8,732 nucleotides of DNA from Anaerolinea sp. (GCA_014879765.1 JACSRL010000358.1:1-8732); one strand, 5' to 3'. Positions 1-6,017 are shown, counted from the stretch's first letter. The notes: generated by a model not told the origin, from the letters alone. Translations and numbers: made by a program.

Positions 1-53
1 CGGGCGGGACGCCCTTTCGATCGTGGTGGAGTAGGATGTGCTTCACACGTCAT

Positions 54-84
54 CCTTCGCACAGCCTTTGCGGAAGGGGTTTTT
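54..84 (+). terminator. Probable intrinsic terminator of an upstream gene
   Basis: CCTTCGCA (54-61) pairs with TGCGGAAGG (69-77) with one bulged G, around a 7-base loop, and GG then five T's (80-84) follow. This is the shape of a rho-independent terminator on the plus strand. It lies just after a short open stretch ending in TAG at 32-34, which could be the last codons of an upstream gene, and just before the promoter at 100. It would insulate the first operon from read-through. The bulge and the short T run keep confidence moderate. Confidence 0.5.
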
Positions 85-99
85 GCCTGCGTTCACCCC

Positions 100-128
100 T
101 TGACACAGAACAGTTGTTCTGGTATAAT
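100..128 (+). promoter_or_regulatory. Perfect-consensus sigma-70-type promoter
   Basis: TTGACA at 100-105 and TATAAT at 123-128 are separated by exactly 17 bp, so both hexamers and the spacing match the housekeeping consensus. Transcription should start near 135. Such a strong core promoter is usually held down by a repressor, which fits the two palindromic operators overlapping and following it. It drives the FtsK-like gene at 263, leaving a leader of about 128 nt. Confidence 0.85.
107..120. promoter_or_regulatory. Operator 1, LexA-like palindrome in the promoter spacer
   Basis: AGAACAGTTGTTCT fits AGAAC-N4-GTTCT and contains GAAC-N4-GTTC, the core of Gram-positive LexA (SOS) boxes. It sits entirely between the -35 and -10 hexamers, so a bound repressor would block RNA polymerase. 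That the protein is LexA is inference; another dimeric repressor with the same half-site is possible. Confidence 0.7.
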
Positions 129-138
129 CTTTCTTACT

Positions 139-152
139 AGAACAACCGTTCT
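139..152. promoter_or_regulatory. Operator 2, LexA-like palindrome past the start site
   Basis: AGAACAACCGTTCT is a second AGAAC-N4-GTTCT palindrome, and with flanking T138 and A153 the arms extend to TAGAAC/GTTCTA. Its centre is 32 bp from that of operator 1, about three helical turns, so two dimers would sit on the same face of the DNA. It lies at about +5 to +18 of the predicted transcript. The repeated arms with differing centres argue for a real protein-binding site. Confidence 0.7.
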
Positions 153-262
153 ATTACTCTCCCTCTTGGGTGGCTGAACCCTGGATTAGCTGTGGCACGA
201 AAGGAACATCAGATGCGGCGCGCCGCCCCGTAGAGCAACTGGCCTTCCACCAGGAGTTCCCT

Positions 263-1321
263 ATGCGCAGGCGGCAACTAGAAATGCAATCGGATCGGAT
301 CGAGGCTGTGCTGGCATCGCACAGGGTGCCTGGCCGGGTTTGGGGCGCCACCATCACCCCGCGCTTCATCCGTTTTCAGGTGACCACAGCCACCGGCACC
401 CGCGTCAACAAGGTTTCCACCCTGTCAGAGGAGATCGCGCTCTCCCTGGGGGTACGCTCGGCGCGCGTCTATCGCCAGAACGGGGCGATCCAGGTGGAGG
501 TGCCGCGCGAGCGGCCTGAAGCGGTGCGCCTGTTGCCCCTCTGCCAGCGCATCGGCCAGGCGCCGCCGCTGACGGCCGTGCTGGGGCTGGACGAGGAGGG
601 CACGCCGCTGCTGCTGCGGCTGCCCAGCCCCGACGTGGTGCATGTGCTGGTGGCCGGCGCCACCGGCTCAGGCAAGACCGCGCTGGCCCGTTCGCTGTTG
701 CTCTCCCTGGCCTTCTACAACTCTCCCGACACCCTGCGGCTGGCATTGATCGACCCGAAAGGCCGCGGCTTCCAGCCGCTGGCCGGCCTGCCCCACGTCA
801 TCGGCCGGGTGGCAGCCGGTCCGGAGAGCGGCGGCAAGGCGTTGGCCTGGCTGGTGAAGGAGATGGAGCGCCGCGACGCGGTCGGCCTCAGCAGCCCCAC
901 CATCGTGGCTGCGGTGGATGAGCTGGCCGATCTGCTGGTCACCGGCGGCAAGGCGGTGGAGCTGGCGCTGATCCGGCTGGCGCAGCGCGGCCGGGAGGCC
1001 GGCGTCCACCTGGTGGCCTGCACCCAGAAGCCCTCGGCCGAGCTGGTCAGCGGCCTGTTGAAGGCCAATTTCCCCGTGCGGCTGGTGGGCGCGGTCTCCA
1101 GCCCGGAGGATGCCAAGGTCGCCTCGGGCATCGCCGCGACTGGAGCCGAAAAGCTGCTGGGGCGCGGCGATTTCCTGCTGGTGGCCAAGGGGGAGGTGTT
1201 GCGCTTCCAGGCAGCCTACGCCGCCGAGGAAGAGCTGGCCCAGACTGTGCAGCATCTGCGCGCGCAGTACGACCACCCGCTGGCAGGCGCCATCGAGGCG
1301 CCGCCCAGCCAGACCAAGTAA
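263..1321 (+). CDS. Minimal FtsK/SpoIIIE-type DNA translocase ATPase
   Basis: A 352-residue soluble protein resembling only the motor of FtsK/SpoIIIE, the hexameric ATPases that pump double-stranded DNA. An alpha-like region (about residues 20-75, ending in a VEVP motif) precedes a RecA-like beta domain. That domain has Walker A GATGSGKT (132-139, Lys138), Walker B ending in Asp219-Glu220, a QRGRE segment from 241 and a GRGDF motif at 300-304. The N-terminal membrane helices, linker and C-terminal gamma winged helix of full-length FtsK are absent; family members with them run to roughly 750 residues or more. I chose ATG 263 because AGGAG (252-256) lies 6 nt upstream; GTG 170 in the same frame has no ribosome site and codes for unconvincing sequence. 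It is first in an operon behind two LexA-like boxes. A conjugative or plasmid FtsK-like ATPase is the main alternative, but no relaxase or other transfer gene is nearby. Confidence 0.88.
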   Translation: MRRRQLEMQSDRIEAVLASHRVPGRVWGATITPRFIRFQVTTATGTRVNKVSTLSEEIALSLGVRSARVYRQNGAIQVEVPRERPEAVRLLPLCQRIGQAPPLTAVLGLDEEGTPLLLRLPSPDVVHVLVAGATGSGKTALARSLLLSLAFYNSPDTLRLALIDPKGRGFQPLAGLPHVIGRVAAGPESGGKALAWLVKEMERRDAVGLSSPTIVAAVDELADLLVTGGKAVELALIRLAQRGREAGVHLVACTQKPSAELVSGLLKANFPVRLVGAVSSPEDAKVASGIAATGAEKLLGRGDFLLVAKGEVLRFQAAYAAEEELAQTVQHLRAQYDHPLAGAIEAPPSQTK

Positions 1322-1364
1322 CCGCCAGGAAACGGCAGACCGGCTTGGCCAGCCCCTTTTGAGA

Positions 1365-1383
1365 TGCTGCGCAAAGACCGGCC
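1365..1383. repeat. 19-bp repeat, copy 1 of 2
   Basis: TGCTGCGCAAAGACCGGCC occurs here, between the FtsK-like gene and the next ORF, and again exactly at 8601-8619, over 7 kb away. Both copies are in the same orientation and both are intergenic. It also takes part in an imperfect inverted repeat, GCTTGGCC (1343-1350) with GGCCAAAGC (1380-1388). It looks like a fragment of a dispersed intergenic repeat family. Confidence 0.7.
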
Positions 1384-1426
1384 AAAGCATCAACAAATTT
1401 CTTGCGGATACCAAGGAGCGCTCCCC

Positions 1427-1831
1427 ATGCGACGCCTGATTGCCTTCAGCCTGCTGGCCGGAATCGTCACCCTGGCCGTCATCATCGGACAACGCCTGAG
1501 CACCGACGCCATGGCCGTCATGGCCGGCGTGGTCTTCGGCGTGGCCGCCAGCATCCCCACCAGCCTGTTGATCGTGCTGGCCGCGCGCGGCAGCCGTCGC
1601 GTCGAGCCGCCCTATCGCCGCGATGACTACCAGCCGAGCCCGCCCGCGCCGCAGATCTACGTGGTCAGCCCCGGCCAACTGCCGGCGCTGCCCGGCCAGG
1701 GCACCGGCGCGCAGTCCGTCCTGCCACAGCCGCCGGGCGGCTATTTCATGGCCGAGCCGGCCCGCCGCTACAAGGTCGTCGGCGACGCCGAATACTGGCT
1801 GGACGAAGTCGATACCCAACGTTGGGAATGA
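1427..1831 (+). CDS. Small two-helix membrane protein with proline-rich tail
   Basis: A 134-residue protein with no family I recognise. Two hydrophobic stretches (about residues 4-22 and 28-53) should form a membrane hairpin. A positively charged segment (RGSRR, then YRR) and a proline- and glutamine-rich linker (about 60-110) follow. The protein ends in an acidic, aromatic C-terminus with the segments EYWLDEV and QRWE. ATG 1427 is chosen over the in-frame ATG at 1364 because AAGGAG (1413-1418) lies 8 nt upstream and the earlier start lies within the repeat region. It is 105 bp after the FtsK-like gene and 15 bp before the next, so one transcript is likely. The helices-plus-linker layout resembles the part missing from the FtsK-like neighbour, suggesting a separately encoded anchor; this is inference. 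Confidence 0.75.
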   Translation: MRRLIAFSLLAGIVTLAVIIGQRLSTDAMAVMAGVVFGVAASIPTSLLIVLAARGSRRVEPPYRRDDYQPSPPAPQIYVVSPGQLPALPGQGTGAQSVLPQPPGGYFMAEPARRYKVVGDAEYWLDEVDTQRWE

Positions 1832-1846
1832 ACCAGGAGAAAAATC

Positions 1847-2257
1847 ATGCAGATTGGCAAGAATGAACGCATCAACCTGTTGGGGCGCAGCCACGGCTAC
1901 TTTCCGGCCGCCTTTCGCTGGCGCGGCCGGCGCTTCGATGTGGCTGCGGTGGAGAAATGCTGGATGGAGCGGCGTCCGGTCGCGCGGCGGCTCTTCCGGG
2001 TGCGCTGCGCCGACGGCGTCTTCGTGTTGGAGCAATCGATGGCCGACGACACCTGGCAGGTGAGCCGCTGGCCGCTGGCGCTGCTGCTGCCGCGGCCCAA
2101 ATCTGGCGCGACTGCGCGCTTCCCCCTGCCGCGCCGCCAGCGCCGTCCGGCCCGCCCGACGCCGGCGCCCCTGGCCCCGGGCCGGGGCCAGCGCAGCCCA
2201 GCCGGGTCGCCGGCGGCCCAACGGGGCGGCGCGATGGGCAGCGCCGTCAGCGGCTGA
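1847..2257 (+). CDS. DUF6504-like small protein with basic, proline-rich tail
   Basis: A 136-residue protein. Its first 80 or so residues form a compact, beta-rich pattern: FRWRGRRFDVAAVEKCW, then RRLFRVRCADGVFVLEQ, then TWQVSRW. This recalls proteins annotated DUF6504, which I remember as small proteins or domains found with Y-family DNA polymerases; the match is from memory. The last 55 or so residues are low-complexity Pro/Arg/Gly/Ala and may be disordered or nucleic-acid binding. ATG 1847 has AGGAGA (1835-1840) 6 nt upstream. It follows the membrane protein gene by 15 bp, so it should be the last gene of the operon with LexA-like boxes, which fits a link to DNA damage. Its stop overlaps the convergent dgkA by 11 bp. 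Function is unknown. Confidence 0.7.
   Translation: MQIGKNERINLLGRSHGYFPAAFRWRGRRFDVAAVEKCWMERRPVARRLFRVRCADGVFVLEQSMADDTWQVSRWPLALLLPRPKSGATARFPLPRRQRRPARPTPAPLAPGRGQRSPAGSPAAQRGGAMGSAVSG
2171..2191. repeat. Perfect 9-bp GC inverted repeat with 3-nt loop
   Basis: CTGGCCCCG (2171-2179) and CGGGGCCAG (2183-2191) are perfect inverse complements around GGC. The hairpin lies in the tail of the DUF6504-like gene and, read on the minus strand, 56 bp beyond the dgkA stop. It has no T run on either side, so it is not a classical intrinsic terminator, but it could stabilise or mark the 3' end of the minus-strand transcript. Confidence 0.55.
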
Positions 2258-2615
2258 TCATCGCGGCCAGCGGCGGGCCGAAAATAGCGGCCGCCACCCC
2301 CAGCGCCCCCAGCACGGCCAAGAGCAGCGCGCCGGCCGCGCAGTCCTTGGCGATGCGCGCCAGCTCGTGATAGTCAGGGGAGACGAGATCCACCAGCGCC
2401 TCGATCGCGCTGTTGACCGCCTCCAAGGCCAGGATGGTCGCGATGGTGAGCGCCAGCACAGCCCATTCCAGCGGCTGGACGCGCAGCCAGAGACCGGCGG
2501 CAATGACCACCAGCGCCGCGGCCAGCTCGATCCAGGTGTTGCGCTGCGTGCGAACCGTGTAGATCACCCCGTGCAGAGCGGCGGTGAACGAATGCCAGCG
2601 GTTGCGACTTTTCAT
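2247..2615 (-). CDS. dgkA: Undecaprenol/diacylglycerol kinase, DgkA family
   Basis: A 122-residue integral membrane kinase of the Gram-positive DgkA type, which phosphorylates undecaprenol or diacylglycerol with ATP and so recycles lipid carriers for wall and polysaccharide synthesis. The signature is clear: LALEAVNSAIEALVD (Glu65, Asn68, Glu72, Asp76), then ARIAKDCAAGALLL (Lys90-Asp91). An amphipathic N-terminus (RNRWHSFTAALHG) precedes three hydrophobic segments, at about 30-45, 49-66 and 93-114. Length is normal for the family. ATG at 2615 overlaps the ybeY stop as ATGA, indicating translational coupling; an upstream in-frame start at 2660 would add 15 residues inside ybeY and is less likely. 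It is the last gene of the operon. Undecaprenol as main substrate is inferred from the Gram-positive homologues. Confidence 0.93.
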   Translation of the reverse strand: MKSRNRWHSFTAALHGVIYTVRTQRNTWIELAAALVVIAAGLWLRVQPLEWAVLALTIATILALEAVNSAIEALVDLVSPDYHELARIAKDCAAGALLLAVLGALGVAAAIFGPPLAAMISR

Positions 2616-3109
2616 GCCGGCGCGGGCAGCGAGGCGAGGATTTCCCCCTGGAGTTGCCACATGGCAGCCTCCTCCTCCGGGCTGGCGTGGTCGTAGCCCA
2701 ACAGGTGCAGGACGCCATGAACGGCCAGCAGGCTGAGCTCATCCCCCACGCTGTGGCCCGCGGCCGCGGCCTGGCGCTGGGCGGTGGGGAAGGAGATGAT
2801 CACGTCGCCCAGGAAATTGAGCATCTCCGGTGCGGTCACGAACTGCCCGGCCCCCGCGCTCTCCTCGCGCGCGGCGAAGGAGAGCACGTCGGTGGGCGCG
2901 TCGATGCCGCGATAGGCCAGGTTCAGTTGCTGCAGCAGTTCATCGTCGCTGATGACCAACGAGACCTCGCCGCCGGCGGCGTCGCAACGCTGCAAGGTGG
3001 CCGTGGCCAGTTGGCGCAGCCGCTCGGCCGGGGTCTCACTTTCATAGGCGGGATCGATCTGCACGTCGATGTCAGGCTGCGGCGGCGGACTGGGATGGGG
3101 CGGCGTCAT
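2612..3109 (-). CDS. ybeY: Endoribonuclease YbeY, rRNA maturation factor
   Basis: A 165-residue cytosolic metalloprotein of the UPF0054/YbeY family, needed for 16S rRNA 3' end processing and ribosome quality control. The zinc motif HGVLHLLGYDH is complete (His131, His135, His141). Upstream are the conserved segments LNLAYRGIDAPTDVLSFA and FLGDVIIS. The first 15 residues or so are proline-rich and variable. ATG at 3109 is chosen because GGAG lies about 10 nt upstream and the family pattern starts soon after; the open frame continues further upstream but as an out-of-frame shadow of pgpH. The start lies 38 bp inside the 3' end of pgpH, and the stop overlaps the dgkA start. The pgpH-ybeY-dgkA order matches Bacillus and relatives. 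Confidence 0.95.
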   Translation of the reverse strand: MTPPHPSPPPQPDIDVQIDPAYESETPAERLRQLATATLQRCDAAGGEVSLVISDDELLQQLNLAYRGIDAPTDVLSFAAREESAGAGQFVTAPEMLNFLGDVIISFPTAQRQAAAAGHSVGDELSLLAVHGVLHLLGYDHASPEEEAAMWQLQGEILASLPAPA

Positions 3110-5258
3110 CGGGCTTTGTCTCCGGTATCTGGGGTATGGTGGGGGCTTCACCGCCGGCCAGCGGCGGCGTGGGCGTGGCGGTCTCAGGATAGACGATGCG
3201 GGCATGGTGCGCGCCTTGCAACGACTGGACGAAGATGCGCCGTGTGGTCTCCAGGTCGCTGAGGGTGAGGGGAGACTGCGAGAGTTCCCCTTCGACCAGC
3301 TTCTGGTTGATGATCTTGCGCACCAGCTCATCGATGGCGGCCTGGGTCTCCGGGCGCATGGCGCGCACCGCGCTCTCGCAGCTATCGGCCAGCATGACCA
3401 AGGCGGTCTCGCGGCTGCTGGGCCGGGGACCTGGATAGCGAAAATCCTTCTCGGCCACCGGCTCCGGCGCGGCCGCCTTCTGCGCCTCGTGGTAGAAGAC
3501 GCGCACCAGGCCGGTGCCCTGATGCTCCATGATGAAATCACGCACGCGGTGGGGCAGCTTATGACGCCGCGCCATCTCATCGCCATCCTTGACGTGGTTG
3601 ATGATGATCCTGGCGCTGGACCAGGGCTCCAGTTGGCTGTGCGGGTCGATGCCCTGCATGCGATTCTCCACGAAGAAGTAGGGGCGGTTGATCTTGCCCA
3701 CGTCGTGGTAGTAGGCGCCCACACGGGTGAGAAACGCGTCCGCGCCGATGGCCTCAGCGGCCTGCTCGGCCAGGTTGCTCACCAACAGCGAATGGTGGTA
3801 GGTGCCTGGCGCCTTGGTGACCAGCTCGCGCAGCAGGGGATGGTTGGGGCGGGCCAGCTCCATCAGCCGCAGCGGCGTGGCGATGTCGAAGATGGCGCCC
3901 AGCAGATAGAAGCCGATCAGCGTGATGCTGGCCGCCACCGCGCCGTTGGCCAGGCTGGCGACGGTCAACTGGATGGCGCCGGTCAGGTCGACGCTGCGGC
4001 TGAGGGGCAGGTTGAAGGCCCACAGCAGCGCCAGGCTGACCATGCTGACGGCTGCGCCGGCTGCGCCGAAGGCGCTGATGCGCTCCCCCCGGCGCAGCGC
4101 CAGAGTGCCCACCAGCCCGGTCAACATGGAATAGACCACCAGATCGACGTTGCCGTTGCTGAGATAGGCGATCATGACGCCGAAATAGACCGCGGTCAAC
4201 AGCGCCATGGGCAGGCTGAGCAGGGTGCCGACCAGCATGGTGGCCGCGGCCAGGGGGAAGAGATAGGGCAGCACCGTGCGGCCAGGGATCATGAACTTGG
4301 CCAGGAGGAGAAAGGCCAGCAGCAGCGCCACCAGCAGCCCCACGTTCTTGACCGTTGTCGTCTCGGTCGTGGTGGGGCTGAAGGCGTAGAGGCCGAAAAG
4401 CGCCGCCAGCACGCAGGCGATGATCATCGCGGTGGCCAGCCGCCACCACTCCCATTTCGGCTGGTTCAGCCCCAGCGCCTGCAAGGCTTCGATGTGGCGC
4501 GCGGTGACCAGGTCGCCGGTGCGGATGATGATCTCCCCTTCCTCGTAGCGTTCGATCTGCGGGGCCACGGCCGCGCGCGCCTCGGCGCGCAACGCCTGGG
4601 TTCGTTCCTGGTTGAGGATGGTGTTGGGCTTGGTGAGCGCACGCACCAGCGCGATGGCCAGGCGCGCCTCCCCCTCGTCCACCAGATCCACGAAGGAGGG
4701 CGCCTGGCGGCGGACAGCGGCCAGTTGACTGTCGCGGATTTCGCTCAACATGACGAAGCTGAGCACCCGCGGCACTTCGCTGGCCACCCGCTGCCACGCG
4801 TCCTCGTCCAGCGTCAGCAGCGCCTGCCACTCCTCGGGCTCCAGATGGATATCGGGCAGGCTGGCGAGGATCTGAACCTTCTGCTCGATGGCGCTGGTCT
4901 CGTCGGCGCGCAGCTCGGTCAGCAGCGCCGTCACTTCGCCGGCGCGCGCCATCTGTTCGCTGCGCACCCGACGCACCGGCTCATAGACGTCAGCCACCCG
5001 CCGCTCGGCCTGCACTCGCGCCTCCTCAGTCAGAACCTCGCTCAGATACTCGATGGTCTGGGGGGAGCGGATATCAGCCGGGCTGACGTCGCCCACCTGC
5101 AAGGTGTACTGCCCCATGGCCGGCCACTGCACCACCAGCGCCAGTGTGGTGCCAACGACAAAGAGCGCGCCCAGGGCCAGCAGCAGCAGGCGGGAGCGCA
5201 CCGAAGGCCGCGGCTTGGCTTTGGCGCCGGGAAACAGCGGGGGGGTAGTCGTCGTCAT
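3072..5258 (-). CDS. pgpH: PgpH/YqfF-like 7TM-HD phosphodiesterase (probable c-di-AMP hydrolase)
   Basis: A 728-residue membrane protein with the full layout of the PgpH/YqfF family; Listeria PgpH hydrolyses the second messenger c-di-AMP. A first helix (about 24-43) is followed by a long extracytoplasmic region (about 45-270, 7TMR-HDED type). Seven hydrophobic segments follow (about 273-462), then a cytosolic HD domain (about 470-650). The HD core is visible: APGTYHHSLLVSNLAEQA, then AYYHDVGK with His518-Asp519, then later HVKDG and FIMEHQGTG. The C-terminus is Ala/Pro-rich and disordered. Length fits the family (about 700). ATG 5258 is the only plausible start, because an in-frame stop lies 21 bp upstream; its ribosome site is weak. 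Activity on c-di-AMP is inferred from the family; no cyclase gene is in the window. Confidence 0.94.
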   Translation of the reverse strand: MTTTTPPLFPGAKAKPRPSVRSRLLLLALGALFVVGTTLALVVQWPAMGQYTLQVGDVSPADIRSPQTIEYLSEVLTEEARVQAERRVADVYEPVRRVRSEQMARAGEVTALLTELRADETSAIEQKVQILASLPDIHLEPEEWQALLTLDEDAWQRVASEVPRVLSFVMLSEIRDSQLAAVRRQAPSFVDLVDEGEARLAIALVRALTKPNTILNQERTQALRAEARAAVAPQIERYEEGEIIIRTGDLVTARHIEALQALGLNQPKWEWWRLATAMIIACVLAALFGLYAFSPTTTETTTVKNVGLLVALLLAFLLLAKFMIPGRTVLPYLFPLAAATMLVGTLLSLPMALLTAVYFGVMIAYLSNGNVDLVVYSMLTGLVGTLALRRGERISAFGAAGAAVSMVSLALLWAFNLPLSRSVDLTGAIQLTVASLANGAVAASITLIGFYLLGAIFDIATPLRLMELARPNHPLLRELVTKAPGTYHHSLLVSNLAEQAAEAIGADAFLTRVGAYYHDVGKINRPYFFVENRMQGIDPHSQLEPWSSARIIINHVKDGDEMARRHKLPHRVRDFIMEHQGTGLVRVFYHEAQKAAAPEPVAEKDFRYPGPRPSSRETALVMLADSCESAVRAMRPETQAAIDELVRKIINQKLVEGELSQSPLTLSDLETTRRIFVQSLQGAHHARIVYPETATPTPPLAGGEAPTIPQIPETKPDDAAPSQSAAAA

Positions 5259-5374
5259 GGCGATCAGCGTCGCAACTATTCAACCTCATGCGCCGGGCGC
5301 TGGCGCTGGATGGGGTGGTATGGCAGGCGTGGATTCAGGGGCCGGCGCCTGGACAGTTGCCCAGTGCGATCCGC

Positions 5375-5836
5375 TCAACTCAGTAGCTCGCGGGCATATT
5401 GATTGACCAGCTTGCCATCGGCCTGGCCGTGCAGACGGGCCATGGCCGTGCGCATGACCAGCCCCATTTCCTTGGGGCTGCTGGCGCCGGTTTCGGCGAT
5501 GACCTGTTCCACCACAGCTTTGACCTCGGCCGCGTCCATCTGCTTGGGCAGGTAGCGTTCCAGAATCGCCAGCTCGGCCTGCTCCGGGGCGACCAGATCC
5601 ATGCGGCCGGCCTTGCTGAACTCCTCGATGGAGTCGCGGCGTTGGCTGGCCTGTTTGGCGATCACCTTGAGCACCTCTTCATCGCTCAGCGTCGCGGCCA
5701 TGCCCTCGGTGGTGCGTTTCTCCACCAGGGCGTTGGCCGCGGCGGTCTTGACCGAGCGCAACGTGCGCTTGCGGTCCTCATCGCGCGCCAGCATGGCTTC
5801 CTTCAATTCGATGTCCAGTTGTTCCAGCAAGCTCAT
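5375..5836 (-). CDS. yqeY: GatB/YqeY domain protein
   Basis: A 153-residue cytosolic protein of the YqeY family, related to the tail domain of GatB, the tRNA-dependent amidotransferase subunit. Family features are the helical N-terminus (MSLLEQLDIELKEAMLARD), the RTLRSVKTAAANALVEKR segment, a central QRRDSIEEFSKAGR region, and LERYLPKQM followed by SPKEMGLVM and DGKLVNQYARELL. Length is typical (about 150). ATG 5836 has GGAG 5 nt upstream on its strand; the longer frame to 5899 adds non-conserved residues and would reach nearly to the predicted start of transcription. It is first in the minus-strand operon, 116 bp ahead of pgpH, behind a good promoter. Its exact role, perhaps in tRNA or translation metabolism, is not established. 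Confidence 0.93.
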   Translation of the reverse strand: MSLLEQLDIELKEAMLARDEDRKRTLRSVKTAAANALVEKRTTEGMAATLSDEEVLKVIAKQASQRRDSIEEFSKAGRMDLVAPEQAELAILERYLPKQMDAAEVKAVVEQVIAETGASSPKEMGLVMRTAMARLHGQADGKLVNQYARELLS

Positions 5837-5907
5837 GGCGACTCCATTGCGGGCTCGGGAGCTGGGCGCAGGCCCGCCCGGCCGTGGGTTTCTTGTCAAT
5901 GCTGGCG

Positions 5908-5936
5908 ATTATAGCACGAATCACCCTCTCCGCCAA
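5908..5936 (-). promoter_or_regulatory. Promoter of the yqeY-pgpH-ybeY-dgkA operon
   Basis: Read on the minus strand, TTGGCG (5936-5931) and TATAAT (5913-5908) are 17 bp apart, with TGC directly before the -10 hexamer. The -10 is perfect and the -35 matches 4 of 6 positions. Transcription would start near 5901, about 65 nt ahead of the yqeY start codon. No second promoter was evident in the 116 bp between yqeY and pgpH. Confidence 0.75.
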
Positions 5937-5967
5937 GCGACCGTCCAGCCAGGCCGCCAAGACAAAC

Positions 5968-5996
5968 TTGCCACAGCCGTCCGACTATGGTATAGT
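5968..5996 (+). promoter_or_regulatory. Promoter of the glycosyltransferase operon
   Basis: TTGCCA (5968-5973) and TATAGT (5991-5996) are separated by 17 bp. Each hexamer is one or two bases from consensus, and TGG precedes the -10. The predicted start is near 6003. It is divergent from the yqeY promoter, with the two -35 boxes 31 bp apart. The first gene starts at 6093, so the leader is about 90 nt and contains the terminator-like hairpin at 6018-6049. Confidence 0.72.
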
Positions 5997-6017
5997 AACG
6001 CCGGTTAGGCGCTGTAG

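Noticed and set aside
1..34. Open stretch ending in TAG at 32-34, possibly the 3' end of an upstream gene
   Set aside because: Only about ten codons are visible, too few to support a gene; it agrees with the terminator at 54-84 but is not listed as a feature.
170..262. GTG 170 as start of the FtsK-like protein, adding 31 residues
   Set aside because: No ribosome site lies before it and the added residues look non-coding; ATG 263 has AGGAG at good spacing.
668..2221. Long open frame on the minus strand, 517 codons
   Set aside because: It runs opposite three better-supported plus-strand genes and its composition (His, Gln, Gly, Arg-rich) is typical of an antisense shadow in GC-rich DNA.
3069..5402. 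Plus-strand open frame of 777 codons
   Set aside because: It lies opposite pgpH, has the same shadow composition and shows no recognisable domain.
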